Source: Isoetes taiwanensis (taxonomy: Eukaryota; Streptophyta; Lycopodiopsida; Isoetales; Isoetaceae). From it: a DNA stretch of 64,000 bases. Shown here one piece after another: positions 23,998 through 35,236 of this stretch (positions within the stretch are counted from its first letter, which is position 1; each line of letters begins with the position of its first letter). The stretch spans positions 384,636 to 448,635 of the forward strand of contig JAJEKV010000143.1 in NCBI GenBank assembly GCA_021234155.1, read 5' to 3'. Below the pieces are notes generated by a model. The model saw only the letters and a list, made by a program, of their open reading frames with translations. It was not told where the DNA came from and did no database searches. The position numbers and the translations under genes were made by a program.

Positions 23998-26900
23998 ATG
24001 GCGACCACAATTCTGTCCGCTCGTTTGGCCGAGATTTTGATTCCAGTTTCTGCCGTTATTGGTATCGCATTTGCTCTCTTGCAATGGTGGATTGTTTCCA
24101 AGGTCTCAGTTAAAGGCCGCAAGCATTCCCCTAGCAATGGCTACAGCGAGCACTTGCTTGAAGAGGGAGCTGAAGACGAAGATGTTGTCGAGAAGTGCGC
24201 TGAGATTCAACAAGCTATCTCGGAAGGTATGTTGTAGATCTGGCACTCCCTGGGTTTTGCGAGCTTTTGATACATTGTCATCGTTTTTTCTAGATTTTAG
24301 TTCGGTTTGATACAGAGATTAGTGCATTGTGTACAGTGAGTTTGTTACAAGGCTCTGTGTTATGAAGTACTGTTACAGGTTTCTGATTATTTTGTTTGTA
24401 GAGCTTCGATGTAAAAATTGAATCTTTGATATATATTATATGCTATTGCTTGCCAGATCTGTGTGTCTTTGTGTATGCTGAGCTGCAAGTAGCACAGCAG
24501 ATCTATTTGTTCCAAAGTCTGAGTTTCAAATCCAAGCTAGAGACGTTCTGTTGCTGTCTTTTATTAGGATCTGGCGTTACCTAGACTCGTGTATGTCGCG
24601 ACGTGCAATAAGCCTGCTTTTGCGTGTAGATCCCGAGTTGTTTATTGTTGCCCGTCGTTTTGTGTCTCAGAACATTTCTTTTGCTATGTTTAGAATAATT
24701 TTACTATCTTGACCTTTTACAAGATGTAAAATATTGTAATGCAATTCTAGACATAAGATTTCGAATTTCTTTCTCGTAAGGTTGGAAATCATGTTTCCGG
24801 ACGTTTGTCACTTGCAGGAGCTCAATCTTTCCTTCTCACGGAGTACCAATATCTGGGGGCGTTTATGGCTGTTTTCTCCATCTTCATATTCCTGTTCCTG
24901 GGTTCCGTTAATGGGTTTAGCACAAAGAAGCAGCCCTGCAAAACTGATCCCTCTGAAGAATGTGCTTCTGCGTTGGCAAATGCACTGTTCAGCACAATTG
25001 CGTTCATTTTGGGTGCTCTTACTTCCACCCTCTCTGGATTTTTGGGGATGAAAATAGCCACATATGCCAATGCGAGGACCACCCTCGAGGCCAGAAAAGG
25101 TGTCGGAAGTGCTTTTATCGTGGCATTCCGTTCTGGATCAGTAATGGGCTTTTTACTTGCTGCCAATGGTCTGCTTGTACTGTTCATTACAATTGTCGTC
25201 TTCAAGCTGTATTTCGGATCTGATTGGGAAGGATTATATGAGTCTATTACTGGTTATGGTCTTGGCGGTTCCTCTGTTGCTCTATTTGGTCGTGTTGGTG
25301 GTGGAATCTACACAAAGGCCGCAGATGTTGGAGCTGATCTTGTTGGCAAGGTGGAGAGGGGTATTCCAGAAGATGATCCTAGGAACCCTGCTGTAAGATT
25401 CAGTTTCTCTCTCTCAATATATATTCTCTTCTTTTAAGTTCTATCTCATAGCTTTTGTGCTTGTAAATACAGGTGATTGCAGATAACGTGGGGGACAATG
25501 TTGGTGATATTGCTGGCATGGGTGCAGATCTGTTTGGATCTTTTGCAGAGTCCTCTTGTGCAGCCCTTGTGGTGTCATCAATCTCTTCTTTCGGAATTGA
25601 AAGAAACTTTGTTGCCATGAGCTTCCCGCTGCTCATTAGTTCCATGGGGATAGTTGTTTGTTTGATTACTACTCTTTTTGCTACTGACATCTTCCACATT
25701 AGAACTGTCAAGCAAATTGAACCATCCTTGAAGAGACAGTTGATTATTTCCACCGTTCTTATGACAATTGGTATTGCTGTAGTGTGCTACCTTGCCCTGC
25801 CAAGCACTTTCACCATCAACGTGGTTGGACATGGACCTAAAGAAGTCAAGAACTGGTTAGCTTTCCACATTTTTGAAACTTATTTACTCCTTTTCCCTCC
25901 TTTTTGATGCTGATATGTTTTTTCTTGTGAATGACAGGCAACTGTTTTTCTGCGTTGGTTCCGGGCTTTGGGCTGGCCTTATCATTGGCTATACTACAGA
26001 GTATTTTACAAGTAACGCATACAGGTAACTTTATAATCTGGAACTGAGCTCTCAAGCAGCACTCTATCCCCACGGTTGGTTTGTAATGGAAATTTGTGTC
26101 TTCCAGACCTGTCCAGGATGTTGCAGACTCTTGCAAGACTGGTGCTGCTACCAACATTATTTTTGGACTTGCTTTGGGCTATAAATCTGTCATCATTCCA
26201 GTTTTTGCTATTGCTATAGCCATTTTCCTGAGCTTCAGCTTAGCTGCCATGTATGGAATTGCTGTTGCTGCTCTTGGAATGCTCAGCACACTTGCCACTG
26301 GACTTGCCATCGATGCATATGGTCCAATCAGTGACAATGCTGGTGGCATTGCTGAGATGGCTGGTATGAGCCACTCTATTCGTGAGAGGACAGATGCATT
26401 AGATGCTGCAGGAAACACCACTGCAGCTATAGGAAAGGTAGTAGATGCTTGATACAATATTTGTGCATGCTTCCTCAGTCAATCGTGGTATCTAATATGT
26501 GGCTGGAATTTATTTTGACAGGGATTCGCTATTGGATCTGCAGCCTTGGTGTCTCTGGCTCTATTTGGCGCCTTTGTCAGTAGGGCTGGCATTGCAGTGG
26601 TTGATGTTATTCAGCCCAAGGAATTTGTTGGATTAATTGTTGGGGCCATGCTTCCATATTGGTTCTCAGCAATGACCATGAAAAGTGTTGGCAAAGCAGC
26701 ATTGGCAATGGTTGAAGAAGTGAGGAGACAATTCAACACCATGCCTGGTCTCATGGAAGGACATGCTAAACCAGACTACAAGAAATGTGTTGAGATATCA
26801 ACTAGCGCGTCTCTTAAGGAAATGATACCACCTGGTGCTCTGGTTATGTTAACACCTCTGATTGTTGGAACTTTGTTCGGTTCACAAACTTTGGCTGGAT

Positions 26901-27336
26901 TGTTGGCTGGTGCTTTGGTATCTGGAGTCCAGGTAAGAAAGTGATAATAAATTTCCATGTTATTCTCACGAGACTTATTATTGGTTTGCTGTGTAGATTG
27001 CTATCTCAGCATCAAATACAGGAGGAGCTTGGGATAATGCAAAGAAATACATTGAGGTATTAAAGCAATGAGAAGGTTTAGCTCTACCATTATTCTTACA
27101 ATTGTTATTGTGATGCATTGCAGGCTGGTGCTTCTGAACATGCTAGAACTCTTGGTCCAAAGGGATCGGACGCACACAAAGCAGCTGTAATTGGTGACAC
27201 CGTTGGCGATCCTCTGAAGGATACCTCAGGTCCTTCTTTGAACATATTAATCAAGCTCATGGCTGTCGAGTCGCTGGTGTTTGCACCCTTCTTTGCTGCT
27301 CATGGTGGTCTGTTTTTCAAGTGGCTGAACTTGTAA
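23998..27336 (+). CDS. Vacuolar H+-translocating inorganic pyrophosphatase, type I (K+-dependent), eight exons
   Basis: Membrane H+-PPase hydrolyses cytosolic pyrophosphate and pumps H+ into the vacuole. Exons by reading frame and GT/AG sites: 23998-24226, 24818-25392, 25473-25855, 25938-26024, 26107-26437, 26522-26932, 26997-27056, 27124-27336. They join in frame to 763 codons including stop (762 aa; Arabidopsis AVP1 is about 770). The ATG at 23998 gives [20 protein letters not shown], which matches the family N-terminus; an upstream in-frame ATG at 23899 adds 33 unrelated residues. Substrate/Mg motifs are DVGADLVGK (246-254), DNVGDNVGD (272-280) and WDNAKKYIE (684-692). GNTTAAIGK carries Ala at 531, the K+-dependent signature (Lys in type II). 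Many hydrophobic helices fit the 16-span family fold. No frameshift or stop was seen. A partial second copy lies at 39545-41109. Confidence 0.97.
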
Positions 27337-27456
27337 CTGGATTTGTGGAAATCCCTTTTTGTAGCAATCTCTGTTTACTTGTATGAAATATGAGTCATAT
27401 GTATTTATTTTGGTATAATGGGGATTAGCCTCCAAGAAGCCTTCTGTTCCCCAGCT

Positions 27457-27462
27457 AATAAA
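27457..27462 (+). terminator. Candidate polyadenylation signal of the H+-PPase gene
   Basis: AATAAA occurs 121 bp after the TAA stop at 27334-27336. It falls just before the repeated 3'-flank module begins. The same hexamer is kept after the partial copy (near 41230), so both copies share this 3' UTR. Confidence 0.5.
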
Positions 27463-27469
27463 TGGATGT

Positions 27470-28140
27470 TGGCTCATCTGGTTGGGCATTTTCTGAAATC
27501 CTCTTCACCTCTTAAAAGGTTAGCTGCCTGAGTTCCTACACCATTGGTGATACTTCGACAAATTTTAGTTTTGTTTCTGACACAATATTCTATGACGATG
27601 GGACCAGTGATGTTGCATTCTCTCTTTTTTTTTTTTATGGGATACTTTCTGTTTTTTTATTTTTGTTTGCATATTTTGGATTATATACAAGGACGACTAC
27701 AGTCTGATCTTCTGTGTTAACATACTCATTTGGTTGGGCATTTTCTGAAATCCTCTTCACCTCCTAAAAGGTTAGCTGCTTGAGTCACCATTTGTGATAT
27801 TTCGATTTCTGACTCAATATTCTATGGCAATGGGACCATTGATTTTGCTTTTTTTATGGGATATTTTCTGTATTTTTTTTACATAGTTTGGATTATACAC
27901 TATGATGCTTGTCAATTAATCAAAGGCCTTAGGAAAGAAAATTTCTGGGGCCGTCAGCTGACCTGGCCTGCCACGCACTAGTTGTGCCGCAGGGTCAGCG
28001 TCGACAGAAATTCTTCAATGGAAGAAAAGGGCGCTTGAAATTTGCCCCTGATTCCTCTTTCTGGCATTTTTCCGGCAGGGTCTTTGCCGAGGGCGCCGCC
28101 AGGTTAGCTATCGATAGAAACTCTCCAACGAGAAAAAAAG
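27470..28140. repeat. 3'-flank repeat modules A1 and A2
   Basis: The motif 'ggttgggcattttctgaaat' followed by 'cctcttcacctc' starts a module at about 27476 (A1) and again at about 27733 (A2). Both continue with 'aaaaggttagctgc', a 'ttcga' block, 'ctatg.c.atgggacca', a T-rich run and 'ttttggattata'. A2 extends further, into 'cctgccacgcacta', 'tgccgcagggtcagcgtc' and 'gtctttgccgagggcgcc', up to about 28140. The same extended module occurs at 29235-29680 and, after the duplicated H+-PPase, at 41470-41887. Confidence 0.85.
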
Positions 28141-29234
28141 GGGCCGTCCATTCATGCCCGCTATAAGAGAAGGGAACATTCTTCCTTTCGTAAACGGGGG
28201 AGGGCTTTTTTCCTCCTGGATTCCAGTTTTTGTTTACTCTGGAGACTTCTGTATACAGGAATGTTCGTCTAGGCGGGATTTCGGCCAGAAAATTGGCCGA
28301 CGCCACAAAAATTTAGGTGGGGGGTTTTCTGCTGACGTGGCCGACATTTACTGTTCACTATTTTCTTCTTGGCCGGCAGAGCTCCGGCTATGGCGTCGAC
28401 GCCGGGGGGCATTTTCGAGGCGCCCGGGCCACAGCCGGTGCATTTCCGAGGCGCCGGGCATTTTCACGAGGCCGGGCCACCGGGCCTTGCTTTTGTTCTA
28501 TTTTGACGTCTAGGTTTCTTTACTGGAGGTTTCTATTTCGAGTTTTCTTTACTGGAGCGCCTGTTCTTGGTTAGTGCATCTTCAAATCGAAGTTTCAGAG
28601 TGCTAGGACGACTGCTAGGCGACTCCAATCTGCTCAATCACTGCTTTTTGTGAGGATTTACCTTCTTTGTAAAGGATCTTTAGATTCTTCTGTCTTTTCT
28701 GTCATTTTTCGAGCTGGAGTGTTGCCTTTGAGTAAGAATCTTCTATTCTTGCACAAGATTTCCCTGTTCTTGTTTCTGATTTTGGTGTTTTTCAGCAAGT
28801 TCATCTTCAACTTCAACTTTCAAACTGCTAGGACGACTGTGGCAAACTCTAGGAACCTGGATTCTAATCTAGGTAAGTATTTTTGTTGCATTTTGCTTTA
28901 GAGTTAATTTTTTTTGTCCCTAATATGTTTTCTTTGTTGTATGCTGAAGTACGTTCAGGATGTCTAGTGGTAGTATTTTTGTGATTTTTCTTTTATTCTG
29001 TGGAAATCTGACTGCAAGTCTGGAGTTTTTAGGAATGGCAGATTTTGTCTGCTATTGCAAAAATAGTGGAATTGTAAGCATGTGGATCTTATAACTGTGT
29101 TTTAATATTATATTTGAGTATACAGGTTATAGATAATAATCACAACAGCCGCATACTCTATACTATAGCACAGCTAAGCTAACATAGGTAGTTGCTACAG
29201 AGGATCAGAACAGAAGAGTGCAAACCAAGCTCAG
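28141..29234. other. Segment between two 440-bp direct repeats
   Basis: This 1.1-kb segment lies between the direct repeats at 27702-28140 and 29235-29680. It has a GC-rich patch with 'cgaggcgcc' repeats (28410-28490) and then a T-rich part. A phrase 'tgctaggacgactg' occurs at about 28601 and again at about 28828. I see no gag, pol or transposase sequence and no gene, but a splice-donor-like 'aatctaggtaagta' sits near 28870. It might be the inside of a small non-autonomous element. Confidence 0.45.
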
Positions 29235-29680
29235 TCTGATCTTCTGTGTTAACATACTCATTTGGTTGGGCATTTTCTGAATTCCTCTTCACCTCCTAAA
29301 AGGTTAGCTGCTTGAGTCAACATTTGTGATATTTCGACTTCTGACTCAATATTCTATGGCAATGGGACCATTGATTTTGCTTTTTTATGGGATATTTTCT
29401 GTATTTTTTTTTACATAGTTTGGATTATACAAGGACGATTATGATGCTTGTCAATTAATCAAAGGCCTTAGGAAAGAAAATTTCTGGGTCCGTCAGCTGA
29501 CCTGGCCTGCCACGCACTAATGGTGCCGCAGGGTCAGCGTCAACAGAAATTGTTCAATGGAAGAAAAGGGGGCTTGAAATTTGCCCCCTTTTCCTCTTTC
29601 TGGCATGTTTCTGGCAGGGTCTTTGCCGAGGGCGCCACCACGTCAGCTATCGATAGAAACTCCGACGAAAAAAAAAACGG
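29235..29680. repeat. 3'-flank repeat module A3
   Basis: This is a direct copy of 27702-28140, from 'tctgatcttctgtgttaaca' through 'gggtctttgccgagggcgcc' to 'gctatcgatagaaactc'. In its 3' half (gggggcttgaaatttgcccc and the following 'ccttttcctctttctggcat') it matches the module behind the H+-PPase partial copy at 41760-41880 better than it matches A2. Confidence 0.85.
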
Positions 29681-30310
29681 GGCAAATTTGATACGAGAGC
29701 GGATACCAGAGAGGTGAAGAGCGGCAGAATAAAGGAGGAAGAGCTTCAGAAGAGAGGGGAACCAGCAGATTGAACTAGTTTTTGTGGATGCTCCCCCTGC
29801 CGGAGTGGAAGATTGAAAACTGGCCTCCGACTTCAAGATGGAGGCCTCCACTTTTGTTTTTGCATCAAAATCTGCCATTGAAGACAGACAAATGATCATG
29901 TGGCCACCCCTATTTCTTCCTTTCATAAAAGATCTACACTATGATTGCATTCATATGCGATTTAAAAGAGGAACATTCTACTTTTGGTGAAAGATCTACC
30001 CATTGCAACATTGCATTCACAAATAATGTGACTCTTATCCATTCTTGTTTTAGAAATGAATAATGTGACTAAAGATTATCCGTAAACCACCGGCAGTAAA
30101 AAATTCCTAGATTTTTTGCTATTTGTTTAAAATGGGTAATTTTTGCCCTGGGGTTTCTAGGCGGCGCCGCTTCCAACGTCGCCACAAGTTCACAACAGCA
30201 TTAAAATACACTTGCTCAATCATATTAAATTTCAGTGTTACAGATATTTCACTATTTCAAATCAATGATCAAAATACACGATTGGCTACTGTGATCTTTT
30301 GTAAGATCAT
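29681..30310. other. Non-coding stretch
   Basis: I see no supported gene or repeat. It joins the A3 module to the pseudogene cluster at 30.3-30.9 kb. Confidence 0.35.
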
Positions 30311-30339
30311 CTGCTTCCTTTGGGCATCCACACAGAGCA

Positions 30340-30850
30340 GACCTTGCTTTCTTTGCTGCTCTTGGCGTTGGCCTGCCACTCTTATGCCACCATCAACAAG
30401 ATTCTTGGCGAAAAATCCACGAGATTAAAAAATGGGTATATAGAACAAGATTTTGCACGAAAAATTGAAACAGGAAAAAGGGCGTCCATCACCTCAACTG
30501 CAAGAGGTAAAGATCTGAAAAGAAGGCAGCAAGGAGCAGCTGACGAAATAAATTCATGGAGACCTCCAACAAATACCAACAAAAAATCCTAGATGAATCA
30601 AAATACCCAATCAATCGGCCACGAAGATGGAGCAGCAGCAAGGAGGCCGGAAGTGGACAGCGGCGCCCTTCTTGATGGGCTATGAGATATCCTCAGGTCT
30701 ACTATCCATAATAAACAAATACGCGCTCCTCCATTTTCCATATCTGGCCCTGCTAACAGCTCTACAGTACGCAACCACCACAGCCGGAAGATCCACGAGA
30801 TTCTCGGCGAAAAATGGGTATACAGAACAAGATTTTGCAGGATTGCACCA
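30340..30850 (+). pseudogene. Nucleotide-sugar (GDP-fucose-type) transporter first-exon fragment
   Basis: The frame from 30627 starts MEQQQGGRKWTAAPFLMGYE and continues ISSGLLSIINKYALLHFPYL and ALLTALQYATT. From memory this is the first transmembrane helix region of Arabidopsis GONST4/GFT1-type Golgi GDP-sugar transporters (GYALCSSLLAVINK..YPGLLTALQYLT). The match stops after about 57 residues and the frame runs into unrelated sequence, so only a piece of exon 1 remains. A block of about 45 bp containing 'ggcgaaaaat' and 'agaacaagattttgca' occurs right after it (30791-30840) and also upstream (30395-30465), marking a local duplication. Confidence 0.5.
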
Positions 30851-31009
30851 TTTTTGCAGACACACCATCGTAAACCTACAAAAAATCAAAGCTATTAGAA
30901 GTAGCTTCTTGAAACTTTGAGAACAGAAGAAAAATAGAAGTAAACAAAAAATTTACCACAGAAGCTCCAAAACTCCCCCAAATCTAACAAAAACAAGCCC
31001 CTTAGTGTT

Positions 31010-31092
31010 TAGGACTAAAAACCTGCCCAAAGGGTTTCTGAGGGAAATCCTTAGCAGTAATAGGCTTGATGATAAACTGTACGGAAAAAAAA
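31010..31092 (-). mobile_element. LINE 3' UTR fragment
   Basis: The stretch from 'cccaaagggtttctgaggga' through 'ccttagcagtaata' and 'actgtac' aligns with 15050-15120, which is inside the 3' UTR of the minus-strand LINE. It is in the same orientation on the plus strand. It is a short, strongly 5'-truncated insertion or a relic. An A-run follows at 31085. Confidence 0.65.
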
Positions 31093-31299
31093 AGGATCCT
31101 GAAATTATAGGGCCAAACATCAGGTTTTTTCAAGAAGAAAAACACAGTCGATTCAAATCGACTACGTCCCTTGCTGTCCCTTGCCTTCGTCGGCCCCTGC
31201 CGTCCCCTTCTAACCGGCGCCGCCAACATTCCCCTTGAATATTTGTCAGAAAAGTAAGAAAAAGACAAAATTTTAGTGTCCCATTTTTTTTCGTCGGTG

Positions 31300-31349
31300 A
31301 ATTTCGGCGAGCTCAAAATTTCAGGCGAAATTTCGAGCTCGCCGAAATT
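31300..31349. repeat. Perfect 15-bp inverted repeat
   Basis: AATTTCGGCGAGCTC at 31300-31314 is the exact reverse complement of GAGCTCGCCGAAATT at 31335-31349. The loop is 20 bp and itself contains the palindrome GAAATTTC. With flanking complementarity this makes a compact cruciform/hairpin. I see no gene it would terminate. Confidence 0.85.
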
Positions 31350-32645
31350 ACACCTTCCAAAAGTGTTAAGAGACTGGGTACGTTTTAAAGTGCATGATTA
31401 TTCAAATTAAATAAGCAAGAAACAATTGTTGAGCAGATGGATGCATGGGATTACAATCACATACTAAGATGCACTAATTATATAGTGGAAGTAAAAAAAG
31501 CAGGGAGCAAGAGTAAGATCTTACAATAATGCCAAGAGATAGAGGACAACACAAGTTATGTGCTTTCGAGTGATCCTTTGATGTGAATTTGTCTTAGTGC
31601 AAGTATTAAGAAAGCAAGGTGCCAACACGCTACGGTTGCGCCAATGCCATATCTGATTGTCCTTGTGTGTTTTGACTCCTGTCTCTATTATTTTTTTTCT
31701 TTATATGTCTTTCAAAAGTGTAAGGATGAAACGTCCGAAATATAGCAAATAGCTAGGTCAATGGTCCTTAAAGTGGTGTACAACCACTAGATTGATTGCA
31801 AGGTCTGATATCTATTTCTTGAGCACTCCAAAGTGGAAATGTGGTAGTAGTTTATTGTCAGTTTGCTTCAAACAATAAAATGCTCCATGCTTGCCAAAAA
31901 TTAATGCTTTACCTTCAATAAACATTTGTCTTTTCCCCATGATATTTGATGCTCTGAATGGGTTTACTAATGCGTTGTATTATTTCATTTATAATTTGCG
32001 ATGCTCTGAATATGTTTATAATGTGGGATGTCTTGTGAAATGTTAGTCACTTATTGTATCTAGCTGAAAGAGTACAATTTTGTTGTGTAGTTATGCAGAG
32101 TTCCATAAGATTTATGTTTGTAACCATCTGTGTGGAAAGGAAGTATTGATGTACATTAGGAAGTATTGATGTACATTAGATTTAACTTTGAGAGTAAGCA
32201 GTTGCTACCATAGAACACACTTCATTTGAGACGAGAACATATATTTGAGACGAGAACATATCAATTCATATAATACTGGTTGATGTTGTTATTGGTATTA
32301 TACGTTATATCTTCTCAAGTGCATGGCTACTCCATATCTAGCACAATAACAGGGGTTTCCACGGGAGATTTGATATGGCAATTTAAGACCATAGACCATA
32401 CGTCTAAAGCAAATGAATGGGTTATTTATAAAAAAAAAACAACAACACAGATCAATAAAAAAAAAAAAGCACGTTCACTCGCTGGTTACATTGACTAAAA
32501 TATTCTTATTAAGATATTGAATTATGTTGGTAGAGGTTCGAGTCGCCACATTTTATATTCTATATAAAACCTTAGGCAAACCTGTATATGAGTCACCGTA
32601 TTCATATTTCAAAACCTTAGGTGAACCTGTATTTCTTGTTTTAAA
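31350..32645. other. Non-coding stretch with short tandem duplications
   Basis: No gene seen. Short direct repeats occur: 'aggaagtattgatgtacatt' twice at about 32138-32176, and 'tttgagacgagaacatat' twice at about 32226-32260. A-rich runs lie near 32430-32470. Confidence 0.4.
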
Positions 32646-32906
32646 ATTCTAGAATGGGACTCGCATGAAACTAACAAACCGCCCGATTCTCTGTGATTTG
32701 TTTCCCAGGCAGGGGAGGGGCTTCTCCCTGCTTGGTTTGGCCAATTTGGCGTTTCTTTCTTGCTGTCCTTTTCCGGCCTTTAGCCTTCGTCCTCGATCCT
32801 AGTTTGTAAGGAAGTTCTTTGGTATTCGGGCGGTTTGTTGGTTTCATGCGAGTCCCATTCTAGAATCCCATCGATCCGAGACATCGGATCGCCATTCTAG
32901 AATGGG
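32646..32906. repeat. 41-bp inverted repeat plus nested hairpins (foldback/MITE-like)
   Basis: Positions 32646-32686 and 32826-32866 are reverse complements with one mismatch over 41 bp, enclosing 139 bp. To the right, CCCATTCTAGAAT (32854-32866) pairs with ATTCTAGAATGGG (32894-32906). Inside that, CGATCCGA (32872-32879) pairs with TCGGATCG (32884-32891) around the loop GACA. The LINE fragment begins immediately to the right. No target-site duplication was obvious. Confidence 0.85.
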
Positions 32907-33977
32907 ATGAGCATGCATGTTGCCGCTTTTCCTTGGACCACTGTACCTGTTGGGTCCTCTTCGAAGTTGTTGGTTGTTCCAATCGGGGTGTGCATCTCAT
33001 CCTCAAATATTTGGGATGAGATCCTGCTCAGTTTAGACAAACATTTGAGATGGTGGAAAGTTAGTAAGCTCTCCATGGCAGGAAGAATCGTCGTAGCCAA
33101 GTCAGTGCTAAGCAGTACCCCTATTTATGCTGCATCAGCGTTGTTGGCTCCTGAATCAAAGCTAGCAGAGCTATAAAAAATGGTGCGAAATTCTGTCTTG
33201 GGTGGAAATGAGGAAGGGGCAAATGCCAAAGTAGCTCCGAGGAAATGTCTGAGATCTAAATCACATGGAGGACTAGGAATGCTTGACTTTAAGTTGCACA
33301 GCAAGATATTAGTATGCAAATTCATGTGGGAAATCCTTCAGCAGGATTCGAAGTCTCCGGGCCTTGAACTCCTGAAACAATCACTAACTCACTGTATACC
33401 GGGCGGAAAAACATCCCATAAAGCAAATTTACCATGGGCCTTGTTTTATAAATTGAGGCCCTATGCAAGAGCTTCGCCTTTCTTAAAGGATTACTTAAAG
33501 CTTGGGAGACAGTTAAAGTTTTATGGCACTTGGACATCAAAAATTGTACCTCAGTGTCTATGCCGGCGTGGTGGCTGCAAGTGGAAACTAACAGAGGCTG
33601 CGTGCCACTTTTTTCGGTGGTGAATTAAAAGAACACAAAACAGATGGATTGTGGCAGGTATCTCTTGCGTTGGAGATTGGTACCAAGGTGGTGTGCGGCG
33701 CTCTTGGGAGTCATTTCAAAGTGAGTTTAAAGTGAAATCACGGGACAAACGAGTTTGGAAAATGGTATTGGCCAATATTATAACCTATGCTTCCCCACAG
33801 GTAGGTGCTTTTTGCCTACCTCGGGAAATCTTGATAAAAAACATTTTGTGTCAAAGGCATACAGGATCCACACTACTATGGCAAATCTTTCATAGAGCAA
33901 TCAGGGTCAACATATTAGTGAATAAGTTCAAATATGATGTCTCACCGAGTTGGCTTTGGAACTTTACTGAGAGATGA
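32907..33977 (+). mobile_element. LINE remnant, RT C-terminal and linker region
   Basis: The frame at 32907-33176 contains VVPIGVCISSSNIWDEILLS followed by WWKVSKLSMAGRIVVAKSVL and PIYAASALLAP. This is the post-RT thumb/connection segment of plant L1-type LINEs ('LGVPIG...LSLAGRV.L.KSVLSS.P.Y'). The frame at 33180-33623 continues with CLRSKSHGGLGMLDFKLHSK and ILVCKFMWEIL (the usual 'GGLGiid...N.All.KW.W'). The frame at 33651-33977 continues toward the zinc-binding end. Stops between the frames make it a relic. It is a different LINE lineage from the one at 14941-17250. Confidence 0.75.
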
Positions 33978-35230
33978 AGCAATTTGATTCTCGTCTATCA
34001 TAGCATCCTTCTGTATAAGAAACCTCACGAGAGGTGGCATAATATAAGTAACCTAATGATAGGAAGTTGTGAAACATGTTTAACTTCTGTTGTTTATGCA
34101 ACGCCATTCATTAAAAAGTTATCTGCAGCATGTAGCTTGTAAGGTTTTCAGCAAAAACTTCTAAACAAACAACACAAACCTTGAACAAGGTTTTACTCTT
34201 GCTATATTAAGACTTGAATAACCTTAAGGTCATTTACTTCTTCTCTAAGCTCCATGAACTCACCTTCTATTTATAATAAGTACATGAATACACTAATCAT
34301 TGACATCCTACTGCCTCTACAAAATAGGAATTTAAGATGATGCAACAACAATGAAGAGTGTCTCAAGTCAATGACCACTTCTTAAATCTTGCTTTGAGTT
34401 ACATAATGTGGGAACCCGGGTAATCTGGCACATTGATGCCTCAAGATCAAACTTAAGTTCTGGCAATCATCGAGAAAGCGAAAACACAAACATACCTTCA
34501 AATCATTTCTTTTTTTTTTTAAACGTTCGCTGATAATGAAGCCAAAAGAAATGATATGTTGGAACTGAAAAACTTCTAAAATTAGGCCATTGGTGATGTG
34601 TCAAATTAAGGAAGGTCTACGACGTTATTATCTCTCATGCTTATAATTTATCAACACTTACCATATATGTTAATGGGTTCAATCATCACGATCGCGTCTA
34701 CTTTTGTACACACGTTTTTAACATCCTCTGCAATTCCTAACTAAAAGTCTACATGTGGCATATTATGACCTTCAAGAAGAAACTCTTTGCTTATACAAGA
34801 AATTTATCGCGGCGGCCAAGGCCACCGCGAACATTTCTCTCTGTTCAAAACCTATGGCGTTGAACCAACTATTATCCAAACGTGTAGTATGGAAGATGTG
34901 GTTGCCACCACGATATCCCTTTTTCTTTCGTTGACATCTTCCCAAGTCATTCATGTCTTGCTCACTAGAAGAGGCATAACTTACAAAGACTCCAAGGCAA
35001 GGGAATGAATGATATATATGTAGTTATAATTTTAATTGTGTATAGCACAATTCTAATTGTATGATATTAACATTATTACTCGACAATTATCTACTTCTCT
35101 AGTAATGTTCGAGGAAAAAAAATCGCCATAGCCATTCACAACTTGAACGCCATAGCGATTTACAACTTGAAGACAACATTGGATTGCCACGTAGTTCCAA
35201 CATGAGATTGGCAACATGCGAACAATCAGT
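33978..35230. other. Non-coding stretch
   Basis: I see no supported gene, RNA or repeat on either strand. Confidence 0.35.
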
Positions 35231-35236
35231 TGATAT

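Noticed and set aside
24822-25205. Long minus-strand open frame opposite H+-PPase exon 2 (also 26179-26457, 25400-25753 and their copies near 40 kb)
   Set aside because: These are shadows of the conserved H+-PPase exons in the opposite strand.
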